Notes under the pieces: model-generated
Told to the model about the DNA's origin: nothing
The model's input: only the letters and a program-made list of their open reading frames with translations
The model's database searches: none
Made by a program: the position numbers and the translations under genes
Origin: Amycolatopsis sp. NBC_01488
GTDB lineage: Bacteria; Actinomycetota; Actinomycetes; Mycobacteriales; Pseudonocardiaceae
DNA length: 64,000 nucleotides
NCBI RefSeq assembly: GCF_036227105.1
Contig: NZ_CP109434.1
Span: 8,590,501 to 8,654,500, forward strand
Reading direction: 5' to 3'
Shown here: positions 44,659 through 53,050 of the stretch, piece by piece
Layout of the letters: every line of letters starts with the position of its first letter
Numbering within the stretch: position 1 is the stretch's first letter

Positions 44659-44876
44659 GAGCCCGTGCCTCCCCCGAGTTCGGTCGTCCATCATCGGAAG
44701 ATACGGCCGGAACGCCTCACCGGTTCGACGAACCGGCCCATTCCGTTGCGCCGAGTGGCGGCCGTGGAGCGAATTCGTCGAATTCATTTCACCTGGTGGG
44801 AGCGGGCCATTCACGGGACCCCGCTACGGACGAATCAGGAATTCGGTTGTGTCGAAACGATAACGAACAAGACGCG

Positions 44877-46907
44877 TCACCAGCGGTACGTGCGGCGCAG
44901 CTCCTCCTTGACGACCTTCCCGGTCGCATTGCGCGGCAATTCGTCGACGAACACGACGTCCCGGGGCACCGCGAAGCGGGCGAGACGCTGACGCACGTGG
45001 GCGCGAACCGTATCGACGTCCAGGTGCGCGCCGGCGGCGAGCACGAGATACGCGGCCACTCGCTGGCCGTACCTGGCGTCGCGGACGCCGACCACGGCCA
45101 CCTCACGCACTTCGGGGAGCGTGAGCAGGACTTCCTCCACCGACACCGGTGCGATGTTCTCGCCGCCGGACACGATCATGTCGTCTTCGCGCCCCTCGAC
45201 GAACACCAGGCCGTTGGCGTCGACGTACCCGCGGTCGCCGGTGTCCATCAGCCCGTCGCGGACATCGAGCTCCGCGCCGTCGGTGTACCCGTCGAACAGC
45301 AGCCGGTTGCCCACGTAGAGCCGGCCGGCCGCGCCGGGTGGCACCGGTTCACCCGCGCGGTCGAGGATCCGGATCGCCGTGCCGATCGGGGGCCGGCCCG
45401 CGGTGCTGCGGGCCGCCCGCAGGTCGCGCGGTCCGGCGATCGCCGCCCACGACACCTCCGTCGAGCCGTAGAGGTTGTAGAGGATGTCGCCGAAGCTGTC
45501 CATGAACTCCTCGCCCAGCCGGCCCGGCAACCCCGCGCCGGAGCTGGCGACCACCCGCAGCGAGGACAGGTCGTAGCGGTTCCTGGTCGATTCCGGCAGG
45601 TCGAGCAGCCGTCGCAGCATCGTCGGCACCGCGAACAGCGCCGCGCAGCGCTGCCGCTGGATCATCGACAACGTCGCTTCCGCGTCGAACCGCCTGGGCA
45701 GCACCAGGCCGGCCCGCAGCGCCATGCCGAGCTGGAGCGCGGCCAGGCCCCAGGTGTGGAACAACGGCGCGGCCACGAAGATCGGCTCCCCCGCTCGCAG
45801 CGGTATCGCCGAGAGGACCGCGGCGGCGTCGGCCGCGCTGTGCGGGGTCGGGCGGCGCGCGCCCTTCGGCGGACCGGACGTGCCCGAGGTGAGCACGACG
45901 AGACGTCCGGGCTTGCGCGGTGGCGCGATCTTGGTGAGCGGCTGCGCCTCGATCAGGTCTTCGATGGTCGGGCCGCGCCACCCGCCGTCGGGTGGCCAGG
46001 TCCAGATCAGCGGAACCTCGGTCGGCAGGTGACCGCGCAGGGCCGCGAACTCGGCGTCGGCCAGCACCAGCTGCGAGCGCTGGCGCCAGGCGAACTCGGC
46101 GACCTGCCCCAGTGCCAGCCCGGTGTTCATCAGCGCCACGTCCGCGCCCAGCTTGCTGCAGGCGATCATCGATTCGACCATCGCGCCGTGGTTGCGGCAC
46201 ATCAGGAGGACCCGCGAGCCCTGCGTGATCTCGTACCGTTTCAGCGCCACGGCCAGCCGGGTGGTGCGCTCGTCGACCGCACCGAAGGTCCGGTCGGACC
46301 GCTCGTCACTGAGCGCGAGGGACTCGGGCGCGCGGCGCGCGACCGACTCGTAGCCACCGGCCAGGGTGGAGCCCCACCGGCCCACCGACCGCAGCTGCCG
46401 CAGAGTGCGGGTGGGCTGGGCAGGCGTGAGGACACCGGCCCTGACCAGGATCCGCGCGAACTCGCGCTTCGCCGGACGCGGCGGGAGCGGGTACGCGGCC
46501 GGGACGCCCCCGAGGTGGTCGCTCATCGCGTCGATCGCCTCGAGGATCCGCCGGCGGATCTTCGGCACCGCCGGCGCCCGGCCGTCGAGCACGGTGAGCA
46601 GGACGGTGATCGCGCACCCGCCGGGCACCGAACGCAGGACGACGGACATCCGGTGCTGCCTGCCCTGCACGCTGGACCAGGCCAGGTGCTCGTCCTTGCG
46701 GTGGACGAAGATCTCCACCTCGTCCTCGCCGCCGGCCCGGTACCGGTAGCGGGCACCCCGGCCGACGGTGCTCGAAATCCGTTCACACCAAGTGATCCCG
46801 CGGACGAACCGCGAGTAGAGCTCGGGTCGTCCCACGATCGTCCACACGGCCGAGGGCGGGTGCGGGACCGTGACGTCGACTTCGATGAGCTCCGGTTCCG
46901 TCGACAT
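44877..46907 (-). CDS. SRPBCC-domain / acyl-CoA ligase fusion
   Basis: 676 residues. The first approximately 140 (ELIEVDVTVPHPPSAVWTIVGRPELYSRFVRGITWCERI...) look like an SRPBCC/START-type ligand-binding domain. From about 180 onward it is an ANL acid-CoA ligase: VLTSGTSGPPKGARR at about 346-360, NLYGSTEVSW at about 480-489, DTGDRGYVDANG at about 552-563 and the C-terminal catalytic Lys in RNATGKVVKEEL. The lipid-binding domain may present a hydrophobic acid to the ligase. ATG at 46907 has GAGGAG 11 nt upstream. The gene interrupts the run of CBM2-type kinases and is divergent from the pseudokinase. Confidence 0.85.
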   Translation of the reverse strand: MSTEPELIEVDVTVPHPPSAVWTIVGRPELYSRFVRGITWCERISSTVGRGARYRYRAGGEDEVEIFVHRKDEHLAWSSVQGRQHRMSVVLRSVPGGCAITVLLTVLDGRAPAVPKIRRRILEAIDAMSDHLGGVPAAYPLPPRPAKREFARILVRAGVLTPAQPTRTLRQLRSVGRWGSTLAGGYESVARRAPESLALSDERSDRTFGAVDERTTRLAVALKRYEITQGSRVLLMCRNHGAMVESMIACSKLGADVALMNTGLALGQVAEFAWRQRSQLVLADAEFAALRGHLPTEVPLIWTWPPDGGWRGPTIEDLIEAQPLTKIAPPRKPGRLVVLTSGTSGPPKGARRPTPHSAADAAAVLSAIPLRAGEPIFVAAPLFHTWGLAALQLGMALRAGLVLPRRFDAEATLSMIQRQRCAALFAVPTMLRRLLDLPESTRNRYDLSSLRVVASSGAGLPGRLGEEFMDSFGDILYNLYGSTEVSWAAIAGPRDLRAARSTAGRPPIGTAIRILDRAGEPVPPGAAGRLYVGNRLLFDGYTDGAELDVRDGLMDTGDRGYVDANGLVFVEGREDDMIVSGGENIAPVSVEEVLLTLPEVREVAVVGVRDARYGQRVAAYLVLAAGAHLDVDTVRAHVRQRLARFAVPRDVVFVDELPRNATGKVVKEELRRTYRW

Positions 46908-47229
46908 CGATTTCGGCACTCCTCGGCGGTCGCGAATGCGGACTTCGGTCTTCACCGCCCCAGCCGACTTCCCCGGCGCTGAGCATCCGATTCCCCGGAG
47001 GCCCTGTCAACACGGACCTGAGCGTTTCGACGGATTCAATCGCGAGCAACCCGCCAGAACAAGCGAACCGCCGAATCCTTCACGTTCGCCTCACACACCG
47101 GAGCCCGAATCCCCATCCGGTCATCGCCGCTCGACCGATCGGCTCAACCTGTTCACCGATTCGCCGAACCAATCTCCCCGCGCAGCCGTAGTCCTCGTTG
47201 ACGCCGTCGACAGCGGAGGGGGACACGGG
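46908..47229. other. 322-bp divergent spacer
   Basis: Between the ligase fusion start and the pseudokinase start. An open frame runs through it in phase with the pseudokinase but is Pro/Ser/Arg-rich without kinase character. No clear operator is seen. Confidence 0.4.
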
Positions 47230-48030
47230 GTGGCATCGAGGAAAAAGCTCGCCGGCCGATACCGCTTGCTCGATCGAGCCGACGGCGATCCGGCCGGTTC
47301 CGCGTGGCGCGCGAAAGACGAATTGCACGACAGGTTCGTCACCGTCAGGCACCTTTCGGCGACGTGCCCCTTCGATGCCGCCCATTCGGACCGCGCTCGC
47401 GCCAAAGCGATCCGCGACGCGCGGGTGGCCATCCCGCTACGGCATCCCCATGCGGTCGTCGTGCACGACGTGTTCGAACTGGACGCCACGCCGTACGTCA
47501 TCACGGAGTACCTGGCCGCGCGGACCTTGACCGAGGTGATCGCGCAGCGAGGAGGTCTCGCGCCCGGTGGCGTCGCCGAACTCGGTGCGCAGCTGGCTTC
47601 GGCGCTGGCGGCCGCGCACGCGCAAGGCATCTCCCACCGCGGGATCAGCCCGGACCGCGTACTGGTCACTTCGGACGGCACGGCCAAGATCGCCGACTTC
47701 GGACTGGGACCGGGCGCCTTCGTGGCTCCGGAAGTGGCCGCCGGCGCGACCGCGAGCTTCCCGGCGGACGTCTACTCCCTCGGCGCCACCCTGCACGCGG
47801 CACTCGACGGAGCGCCCGCCGGCGACCCCGTCGTCGACGCCGTGCTGCGGCTGATGCGACCGCAGCCGTCGGCACGGCCCACGATGGCCGAAGCCGAGCG
47901 GATGTTCGCCGGCCTGACCACGCCTCGGCAGCCGGTCGACGCGAGCGCGAACCGGGCCCGCTTCGTGCTCGCCGCGGCGGCGCTCGTCGTGCTGCTGGGT
48001 GCGGTCGCCGCCGCCCGTCGGCCGGGCTGA
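47230..48030 (+). CDS. predicted pseudokinase related to the CBM2 kinases
   Basis: 266 residues aligning along the kinase domain of the 43333-44658 paralogue (AGRYRLL, RHPHAVVVHDVFE, ELGAQLASALAAAHAQGI) but lacking key catalytic groups. The VAIK Lys is Arg40 (VTVRHL), the helix-C Glu is Asp63, the HRD Asp is Gly138 (HRGISPDR) and the metal-binding Asn is Arg143. DFG (156-158) remains, but the activation loop is much shortened. A single C-terminal transmembrane helix (FVLAAAALVVLLGAVAAA) is followed by only four residues, so the CBM2 sensor is gone. GTG at 47230 has GGAGGGGGA upstream. It may act as an allosteric partner of the neighbouring kinases, or it may be decaying. Confidence 0.8.
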   Translation: MASRKKLAGRYRLLDRADGDPAGSAWRAKDELHDRFVTVRHLSATCPFDAAHSDRARAKAIRDARVAIPLRHPHAVVVHDVFELDATPYVITEYLAARTLTEVIAQRGGLAPGGVAELGAQLASALAAAHAQGISHRGISPDRVLVTSDGTAKIADFGLGPGAFVAPEVAAGATASFPADVYSLGATLHAALDGAPAGDPVVDAVLRLMRPQPSARPTMAEAERMFAGLTTPRQPVDASANRARFVLAAAALVVLLGAVAAARRPG

Positions 48031-48067
48031 TCGTCGCTCAATTGTCATCCTGTCGACGACTTCACAC

Positions 48068-48096
48068 TTGTCATCGATGCGATGACATGTTAGAAC
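48068..48096 (+). promoter_or_regulatory. heat-shock promoter with RheA-type operator
   Basis: TGTCATC-N5-GATGACA (48069-48087) is a perfect inverted repeat of exactly the form described for RheA control of hsp18 in Streptomyces. TTGTCA (48068-48073) and TAGAAC (48091-48096) at 17-bp spacing would be -35 and -10, so a bound repressor would cover the promoter. A further TTGTCATC half-site lies at 48042-48049. Confidence 0.75.
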
Positions 48097-48146
48097 GGTG
48101 GTGCGTGTTGACAACCAGACGTGACGACTTCTGGAGGTGACTGCGG

Positions 48147-48590
48147 ATGTTGATGCGCACCGACCCGTTCCGCGAGCTGGATCGCTTCGCTCAGCAGGTG
48201 TTCGGCACTCCGGCGCAGGGGACCTGGTCCCGGCCCGCCGCCATCCCGCTGGACGCCTACCGCGCCGGCGACGAGTTCGTGGTCTGCTTCGACCTCCCCG
48301 GTGTCGATCCCGGTGCCATCGAACTGGACGTCGAACGCAACGTCCTGACGGTGAAAGCCGAACGGCGGCCGCCGGCCGACGGCGACGAGGTGCAGATGCA
48401 GGTGTCGGAGCGGTCGTTGGGCGTGTTCTCCCGGCAGCTGTTCCTCGGCGACAACCTCGACACCGACCGGATCGCCGCCGACTACGACCAGGGTGTGCTC
48501 ACCCTGCGCATCCCGATCGCCGAGCGGGCCAAGCCCCGGCGCATCGAAATCACCGGCGCGACAACCGATCGACAGCAGATCCAGGCCTGA
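48147..48590 (+). CDS. Hsp20/alpha-crystallin small heat-shock protein
   Basis: 147 residues. The alpha-crystallin domain is at about 34-135 (DAYRAGDEFVVCFDLPGVDPGAIELDVERNVLTVKAERRPP) with the C-terminal consensus region YDQGVLTLRIPI. It acts as an ATP-independent holdase that keeps denatured proteins soluble. Length is typical of actinomycete Hsp18. ATG at 48147 follows GGAGGTG by 7 nt. Controlled by the RheA-type operator upstream, yet no rheA gene is adjacent. Confidence 0.93.
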   Translation: MLMRTDPFRELDRFAQQVFGTPAQGTWSRPAAIPLDAYRAGDEFVVCFDLPGVDPGAIELDVERNVLTVKAERRPPADGDEVQMQVSERSLGVFSRQLFLGDNLDTDRIAADYDQGVLTLRIPIAERAKPRRIEITGATTDRQQIQA

Positions 48591-48660
48591 CCCGCTTTCG
48601 CCGGGTGGCCGGCCCCGAGTGGTCCGGCCACCCGGCGCACGCGCACGAAAGACGTAACCC

Positions 48661-49092
48661 ATGACCACCCCGCTGCACCTCGGCCGGGGCAACCACCCGG
48701 CCCTGACCACGCTGCACGACTACCTGGCCGAAGTCACCGCTGCCCTGGGCATCGGCATGGAGTCCTGCACCGTCGACCACGACACCCCGGTCTCCGCCTA
48801 CATCGCCCTCGACCAGCGCCTGCCCGGTTACCCGGACCGCGACGTCGCCCTGCTCTGGGACGAAGTCCACGGCTGGTCCGCCGCCATCGAAACCCATTCC
48901 GCCGAAGACATGATCGTGGTGCGGTACCTCGGCGGCACCACCGTCACCCCGGTGCCGGCGCGGGTCACCCGGTTCCTCACCGCGGTGCAGGAGGACGACC
49001 ACCGCATCGGCCGCCTCGATCCACCCGCCCTGCGCACCGCCGGGGGCTTGGACGACCTGCATGCCGTCCTCCGCTCGCGGAGGACGGCATGA
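48661..49092 (+). CDS. DUF6292-like protein
   Basis: 143 residues, apparently the DUF6292 family common in actinomycetes (from memory): an LHDYLAEVTAALGIGMESCTVD opening, then SAYIALDQRLPGYPDRDVALLWDEVHGWSAAIE. Small alpha/beta cytoplasmic protein of unknown role. It ends in an ATGA overlap with the DivIVA-like gene and lies 70 bp after hsp20, so the three may be expressed together under heat-shock control. Confidence 0.75.
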   Translation: MTTPLHLGRGNHPALTTLHDYLAEVTAALGIGMESCTVDHDTPVSAYIALDQRLPGYPDRDVALLWDEVHGWSAAIETHSAEDMIVVRYLGGTTVTPVPARVTRFLTAVQEDDHRIGRLDPPALRTAGGLDDLHAVLRSRRTA

Positions 49093-49562
49093 ACACCCAG
49101 AGCCTCCCCTTGCCGACCAGCTTCGCGCTCACCCTGCGCGGCTATGACCGCGACCAGGTCGACGAGTACCTCGCCGAAACCCGGGACGAACTGCGGCTGC
49201 TCGCCCTCGATCGCGACGCGGCCCTCGCCGAAGCCGAAACCCTGGCCCGGCGGCTCGAAGCGGCACGGACCGAAAACGACCGGCTGCGCGTGCGCTTGGA
49301 CCGTCTCGTCGGTACTCCGGCCGATCCGGCGGCGGTGGGCGACCGCGTCCGGCGCATGCTCGAACTCGCCCGCACCGAAGCCGACGCCATCGTCACCACC
49401 GCGCGCCGACGTGCCGACGCGATCCTCGAGCAGGCCGCCGCGGTCGAGCGGCGCACGGCGGCCCGCTTGCGGGCGATCGACGACTTCCTCGCCCACGCCG
49501 AGCACCTGCTCGCCGAGGAACCCGAGCCGATGGCTCCCGGCAAGCACCTCGCCGCCGCGTGA
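49089..49562 (+). CDS. DivIVA-domain coiled-coil protein
   Basis: 157 residues. The N-terminal FALTLRGYDRDQVDEYLAE (about 12-30) matches the DivIVA membrane-curvature-sensing motif. The rest is a nearly continuous coiled coil (LALDRDAALAEAETLARRLEAARTENDRLR ... RRADAILEQAAAVERR). Too short for a classical polar-growth DivIVA, so probably an accessory scaffold. Overlaps the DUF6292-like gene by 4 bp, indicating coupling. Confidence 0.82.
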   Translation: MNTQSLPLPTSFALTLRGYDRDQVDEYLAETRDELRLLALDRDAALAEAETLARRLEAARTENDRLRVRLDRLVGTPADPAAVGDRVRRMLELARTEADAIVTTARRRADAILEQAAAVERRTAARLRAIDDFLAHAEHLLAEEPEPMAPGKHLAAA

Positions 49563-49671
49563 GGCCTCGGCGACCGGCTTCCGCCTCGACGAGCATTCCG
49601 GCCGGCGCCCGGACCGAGGTCCGCGTCCACGGCTCCGGCCCGGTACTCGGCGGAACGCCGCCGTTTCCCGG

Positions 49672-49854
49672 TCACCGCCGGTCGCCGCCGTCGGCGGCGC
49701 CGACGTACCGGCCGCTCCGCGCCGCCGCGGCCCCGAGCGTGCTCGCCGCCCCGGCGGCGCCGGGGACCGGCACCAGGGCGCTCGCCGCGAGACCGGCGGT
49801 CGCGGCGGCGACCGCCGTCCGGACGCGCCGTGACCGGGATCGACTGGTGGTCAC
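49672..49854 (-). pseudogene. 5' relic of a secreted xylanase-type gene (GH10-like leader)
   Basis: A GTG start 3 bp after the arabinofuranosidase stop opens a 60-codon frame. It contains a signal peptide (SRRVRTAVAAATAGLAASALVPVPGAAGAAS) and then TLGAAAARSGRYVGAA, resembling the first mature residues of GH10 endoxylanases (TLxxxAxxxGRYFGTA). It then runs into an Arg/Gly-rich sequence and stops. The catalytic barrel is missing. The spacer 49563-49671 shows nothing recognisable. Best read as a deletion remnant of a second enzyme in the arabinoxylan operon. Confidence 0.5.
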
Positions 49855-49857
49855 CGC

Positions 49858-51324
49858 CTAACCCAATGCCCACTGCTGGTTGCTGCCGCCGTTGCAGGTC
49901 CACAGCTCGACCGGCGCACCGTTGGCCGTGGAGGCGCTCGTCACGTCCAGGCACAGGCCCGACTGGGCACCGGTGACCGTGCCGTTCGAGTTGACGGTCC
50001 ACTGCTGGTTGGCCCCGCCGTTGCAGGACCAGGTCACCACCTTCGTCCCGGCGCTGGTCCCGTTGCCCGAGGCGTCCAGGCAGAGCGTGTGCCCGCCGAC
50101 GGTGGCCGTCAGCTGGTTCGACGACGTGCGGGTCCACGTCTGGTTCGCCTGGCCGCTGCAGCCGTAGATCTGCAGCTGGGTGCCGGGGGTGGTGGTGGAG
50201 CCGGGGATGTCGAGGCACTTGCCGGCGCCCACCGCGTGCAGCGGGCCGGTGCTGGTGCCCGTACCGCCGGTGCCGTAGCCGGCCGCGGTGATGTTGGCCT
50301 GCACGGCGTTCTCGGTGGCGTCCGACGGGTAGCCGGACGTCATCACGCCTTCGTAGAACGTCCCCGCGGAACCGATGCTGTTGTCTCCCCCGGTGCCGAG
50401 GATGATGGCGCCTTCCTTGCGCATCGGGTTGTAGCCGGACACGGCGGGGCGGGAGCCGTTGTAGAAGGTGGACAGGCCGCCGGACTGCGCGTCGCCGCCG
50501 CGGATGGACCAGTGGTTGGCCTCGCCCTTGAGGACGGCGGTCAGGTAGCGGTGGTTGACGGTGGGGTCGTTGGCGTTGTAACCGGCGTTGACGCCGGAGT
50601 AGAGGCCGTTCTCGAGGTCGGACATGACCCACGGGCCGGGCCCGGTGCCGTAGCCCCAGACCTTGATGTTGCCGAAGTAGACGGCTTCCATGGTGCCGTT
50701 GCCGTTGTCCCGGCTGTTGCGCTCGGCGTTGCCGTAGTCGAAGCAGCAGCCGCCGTTGTAGTGCGTGCCGTCGAAGATCGCGTACATGCCCTCCGGCTGG
50801 TCACCGGTCGCCGTGCCGGTGGCGTTGTTGTTCCGGTACCCGGTGCCGGGAGCCACGAACACGCCGTAGGCCTTCTGCCCGCCGACGGTGATCGGGGCGG
50901 CCGCCGCGTTGGCCAGGTTGTCGTACCCGCCCGCGGCCGGACCGGAGAAGCCGCCCGGCGGGGCCTGGGTGAGGTGGTTGTTCCGGCCGGACTGGTCGTA
51001 GATGACGGTGATCAGGCAGGTCGTGCCGCTGCAGAAGGAATCCTGGGCCGCGGCGTTCGCGACGCCGCCCGCGCTCAGGACGCCGATGTCCCTGGTGGCG
51101 TTGTCGGAGGCTCGCCGGACTTGGTAGAGCGCGCCGTTGTAGGCACCGTACAACGCCCGGGTGGTGGAGTGAGCCGCCACGCACGGCGTGCCGCCGGCGG
51201 CGTAGAGGTCACACGGCCCCTGTGTGGCGGCTTGCGCCGGTGCGACCGGGCCGGCGAGCGCGCCCGCGGCGAGTACCAGTGCGGCTCCCGTGGTTTTCAG
51301 GGACGTTCTCCATCGTGGGGTCAT
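49858..51324 (-). CDS. secreted alpha-L-arabinofuranosidase (GH54-type) with ricin-B lectin domain
   Basis: 488 residues. Signal peptide 1-32. The AbfB-type catalytic domain (about 33-350) starts GPCDLYAAGGTPCVAAHSTTRALYGAYNG and contains WVMSDLENGLYSG (nucleophile Glu region) and IILGTGGDNS (acid/base Asp region), as in fungal GH54. A C-terminal ricin-type beta-trefoil (about 358-488) has three QxW repeats (NQTWTR, NQQWTV, NQQWAL) instead of the fungal CBM42. It removes arabinofuranosyl side chains from arabinoxylan or arabinan. GTTAGCGCTAAC operators lie further upstream, beyond the 51359 lectin relic; the two genes are 34 bp apart and probably one transcript. Confidence 0.92.
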   Translation of the reverse strand: MTPRWRTSLKTTGAALVLAAGALAGPVAPAQAATQGPCDLYAAGGTPCVAAHSTTRALYGAYNGALYQVRRASDNATRDIGVLSAGGVANAAAQDSFCSGTTCLITVIYDQSGRNNHLTQAPPGGFSGPAAGGYDNLANAAAAPITVGGQKAYGVFVAPGTGYRNNNATGTATGDQPEGMYAIFDGTHYNGGCCFDYGNAERNSRDNGNGTMEAVYFGNIKVWGYGTGPGPWVMSDLENGLYSGVNAGYNANDPTVNHRYLTAVLKGEANHWSIRGGDAQSGGLSTFYNGSRPAVSGYNPMRKEGAIILGTGGDNSIGSAGTFYEGVMTSGYPSDATENAVQANITAAGYGTGGTGTSTGPLHAVGAGKCLDIPGSTTTPGTQLQIYGCSGQANQTWTRTSSNQLTATVGGHTLCLDASGNGTSAGTKVVTWSCNGGANQQWTVNSNGTVTGAQSGLCLDVTSASTANGAPVELWTCNGGSNQQWALG

Positions 51325-51358
51325 GCGCGAACTCCTTTGTCCGGATGAGGTGGTTCTG

Positions 51359-51619
51359 CTAGCTCCGTGCCCACTTCTGGGTGCTGCCGCCGGTACAGGC
51401 CTGCAGGGTCACCGGTGTGCTGTTCGCGGTGCCGCCCCCGTTCGGCCCGCGACACAGTCCTGAATGGACACCGGTGATCGTGCCGTCGGTGCCGGTGTTC
51501 CACTGCCGGTTGGTGCCGCCCGTGCAGTCCCGGATGATCGCCCGGGTGCCGGGGGTGGTGGCCGCCCCCTCGGCGTCCGTGAGCAGACCCAGTGCTGTGC
51601 GACGGCTGAACTCGGGCAT
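51359..51619 (-). pseudogene. truncated gene: Tat-like leader joined to the end of a ricin-B domain
   Basis: 86 codons. MPEFSRRTALGLL looks like the start of a Tat signal, but it runs within a few residues into the second half of a ricin-B trefoil (TTPGTRAIIRDCTGGTNRQW ... STPVTLQACTGGSTQKWARS). A signal core and a catalytic domain are missing, consistent with an in-frame internal deletion of a larger lectin-bearing enzyme. GAGGAGG lies upstream of the ATG and the promoter operator is retained, so it may still be translated. Confidence 0.6.
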
Positions 51620-51649
51620 GGCTCGAAGCCTCCTCGGCACCGGGATTGA

Positions 51650-51661
51650 GTTAGCGCTAAC
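51650..51661. promoter_or_regulatory. LacI operator GTTAGCGCTAAC, copy 2
   Basis: Perfect 12-bp palindrome 31 bp upstream of the truncated lectin gene start, identical to the copies at 43235 and 51946. It places the lectin relic and the arabinofuranosidase under LacI control (inference). Confidence 0.75.
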
Positions 51662-51945
51662 ATGCTCTGTTTAGGCTCGGGCGATACCGGCGGTCAAGCC
51701 TTTGGCAGGGCCGAACCTGCGAAGTGCAGCTAAATCCCAGCGTGCGCCGCTCGAACGAGGTGTAACTTTCACGCGCTGCGGCGAATGCTTGTGAGCGTGC
51801 ACATCGCCGTGTCACGCTGCCCTTCGCCTGGCTCTGGAGCGCGAAACGGGTGACCAAGACCACGCGCCTGATCAACCGGCGACAGCCGAACACCCTACCC
51901 GAGTGGCCACGAATCGCGCACTGCGGATCTCCTCGCACCCAGATT

Positions 51946-51957
51946 GTTAGCGCTAAC
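51946..51957. promoter_or_regulatory. LacI operator GTTAGCGCTAAC, copy 3
   Basis: Third identical palindrome, 5 bp beyond the 3' end of the 51963 lacI gene. With copy 2 it brackets a 320-bp gene-free spacer, a spacing compatible with DNA looping by a tetrameric or dimer-pair repressor. Confidence 0.7.
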
Positions 51958-51962
51958 ACGAT

Positions 51963-52982
51963 TCAGGCCGTTGCGCGCAGGATGAGCTTGGTGTCCAGCA
52001 CCGCGCACCGCGGCGCGGCCGAGCCGCCGAGCATCGCGAGCAGCTCACCCGTCATCCGGGCGCCCATCTCTTCGATCGGCTGGCGGACGGTGGTGAGCGG
52101 CGGATCCGTCCGGCGGCCGATCGGCAGGTCGTCGAACCCGATGACGGCCACGTCGCCGGGCACCCGCCGTCCCGCGCGGTGCAGGGCCCGCAGCGCGCCG
52201 ACCGCCATCATGTCGGAGGCGGCGAAGATGGCGTCGACGTGCGGCCTGCGGTCCAGCAGCCGGTGGGTGGCGTGCTCGCCCGAGGCCTGGCCGAAGTCGC
52301 CGAACACCACCAGGCCGCGGTCGGCGTGGCCGGCGCCCACCACCGCCTGCCGGTAGCCGAGCAGCCGGTCCACCCCGGCGGTCATGTCCTGGGGGCCGGC
52401 GATGGTCGCCACGGTGCGCCGGCCCGCGTCGATGAGGCGCTGCGTGGCCCGCCGCGCACCGCCCCGGTTGTCCACGTCGACGTAGGACGAGCAGTCCCCC
52501 TCACGGACCGGGCGGCCCCCGAACACCACCGGGATGCCGAGCCAGTCCAGGTCGAGCGGGCGGCGGCCGTGCATGCCGACGACGAGGGCGCCGTCGACGT
52601 GGCCGCCGTCGAGGTACCGCACCACCGGAGCCTGGTAGTTCTCGGTCGCGGGCACGGTGAGCAGGACGAGCTGCAGGCCCGCCTCGGTCAGCTTCTTCCC
52701 GGCGCCGGCGGAGATGCGGGCGAAGTAGGGATCGGCGAACAGCCGCAGCACCTCCTCGCACACGACCAGCGCGACCGATCCGGTCCGCCCCGCTGTCGCC
52801 CGCGCGGCTCTCTGCCGGGCGTAGCCGAGAGCCGACATCGCCGACTCCACCTGCTTGCGCGTTTTCGGCCGGACCCGCGGAAAGCCGTTGAGCACCCGGG
52901 ACGCGGTGGCGGTCGACACCCCCGCCGCCCGCGCGACGTCGGCCAGGGTCGGACGGAACTGGGGCACCTCGACGGACGACAC
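51963..52982 (-). CDS. LacI-family transcriptional regulator
   Basis: 339 residues. Helix-turn-helix TLADVARAAGVSTATASRVLNGFPRV (about 10-35), then the sugar-binding effector domain (GSVALVVCEEV ... VDAIFAASDMMAVGALRALHRAG ... TTVRQPIEEMG). GTG at 52982 was chosen with GGGAG upstream. It is the probable regulator of the arabinofuranosidase operon through the GTTAGCGCTAAC sites on its 3' side. The kinase-locus LacI at 42128 may recognise the same sequence. Confidence 0.92.
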   Translation of the reverse strand: MSSVEVPQFRPTLADVARAAGVSTATASRVLNGFPRVRPKTRKQVESAMSALGYARQRAARATAGRTGSVALVVCEEVLRLFADPYFARISAGAGKKLTEAGLQLVLLTVPATENYQAPVVRYLDGGHVDGALVVGMHGRRPLDLDWLGIPVVFGGRPVREGDCSSYVDVDNRGGARRATQRLIDAGRRTVATIAGPQDMTAGVDRLLGYRQAVVGAGHADRGLVVFGDFGQASGEHATHRLLDRRPHVDAIFAASDMMAVGALRALHRAGRRVPGDVAVIGFDDLPIGRRTDPPLTTVRQPIEEMGARMTGELLAMLGGSAAPRCAVLDTKLILRATA

Positions 52983-53050
52983 GTTCGCTCTCCCAAGACG
53001 TCTTTGTCTCTGCAGGGCTCGCCCGAGGATACCGCCGGGTAGCGGGCACC

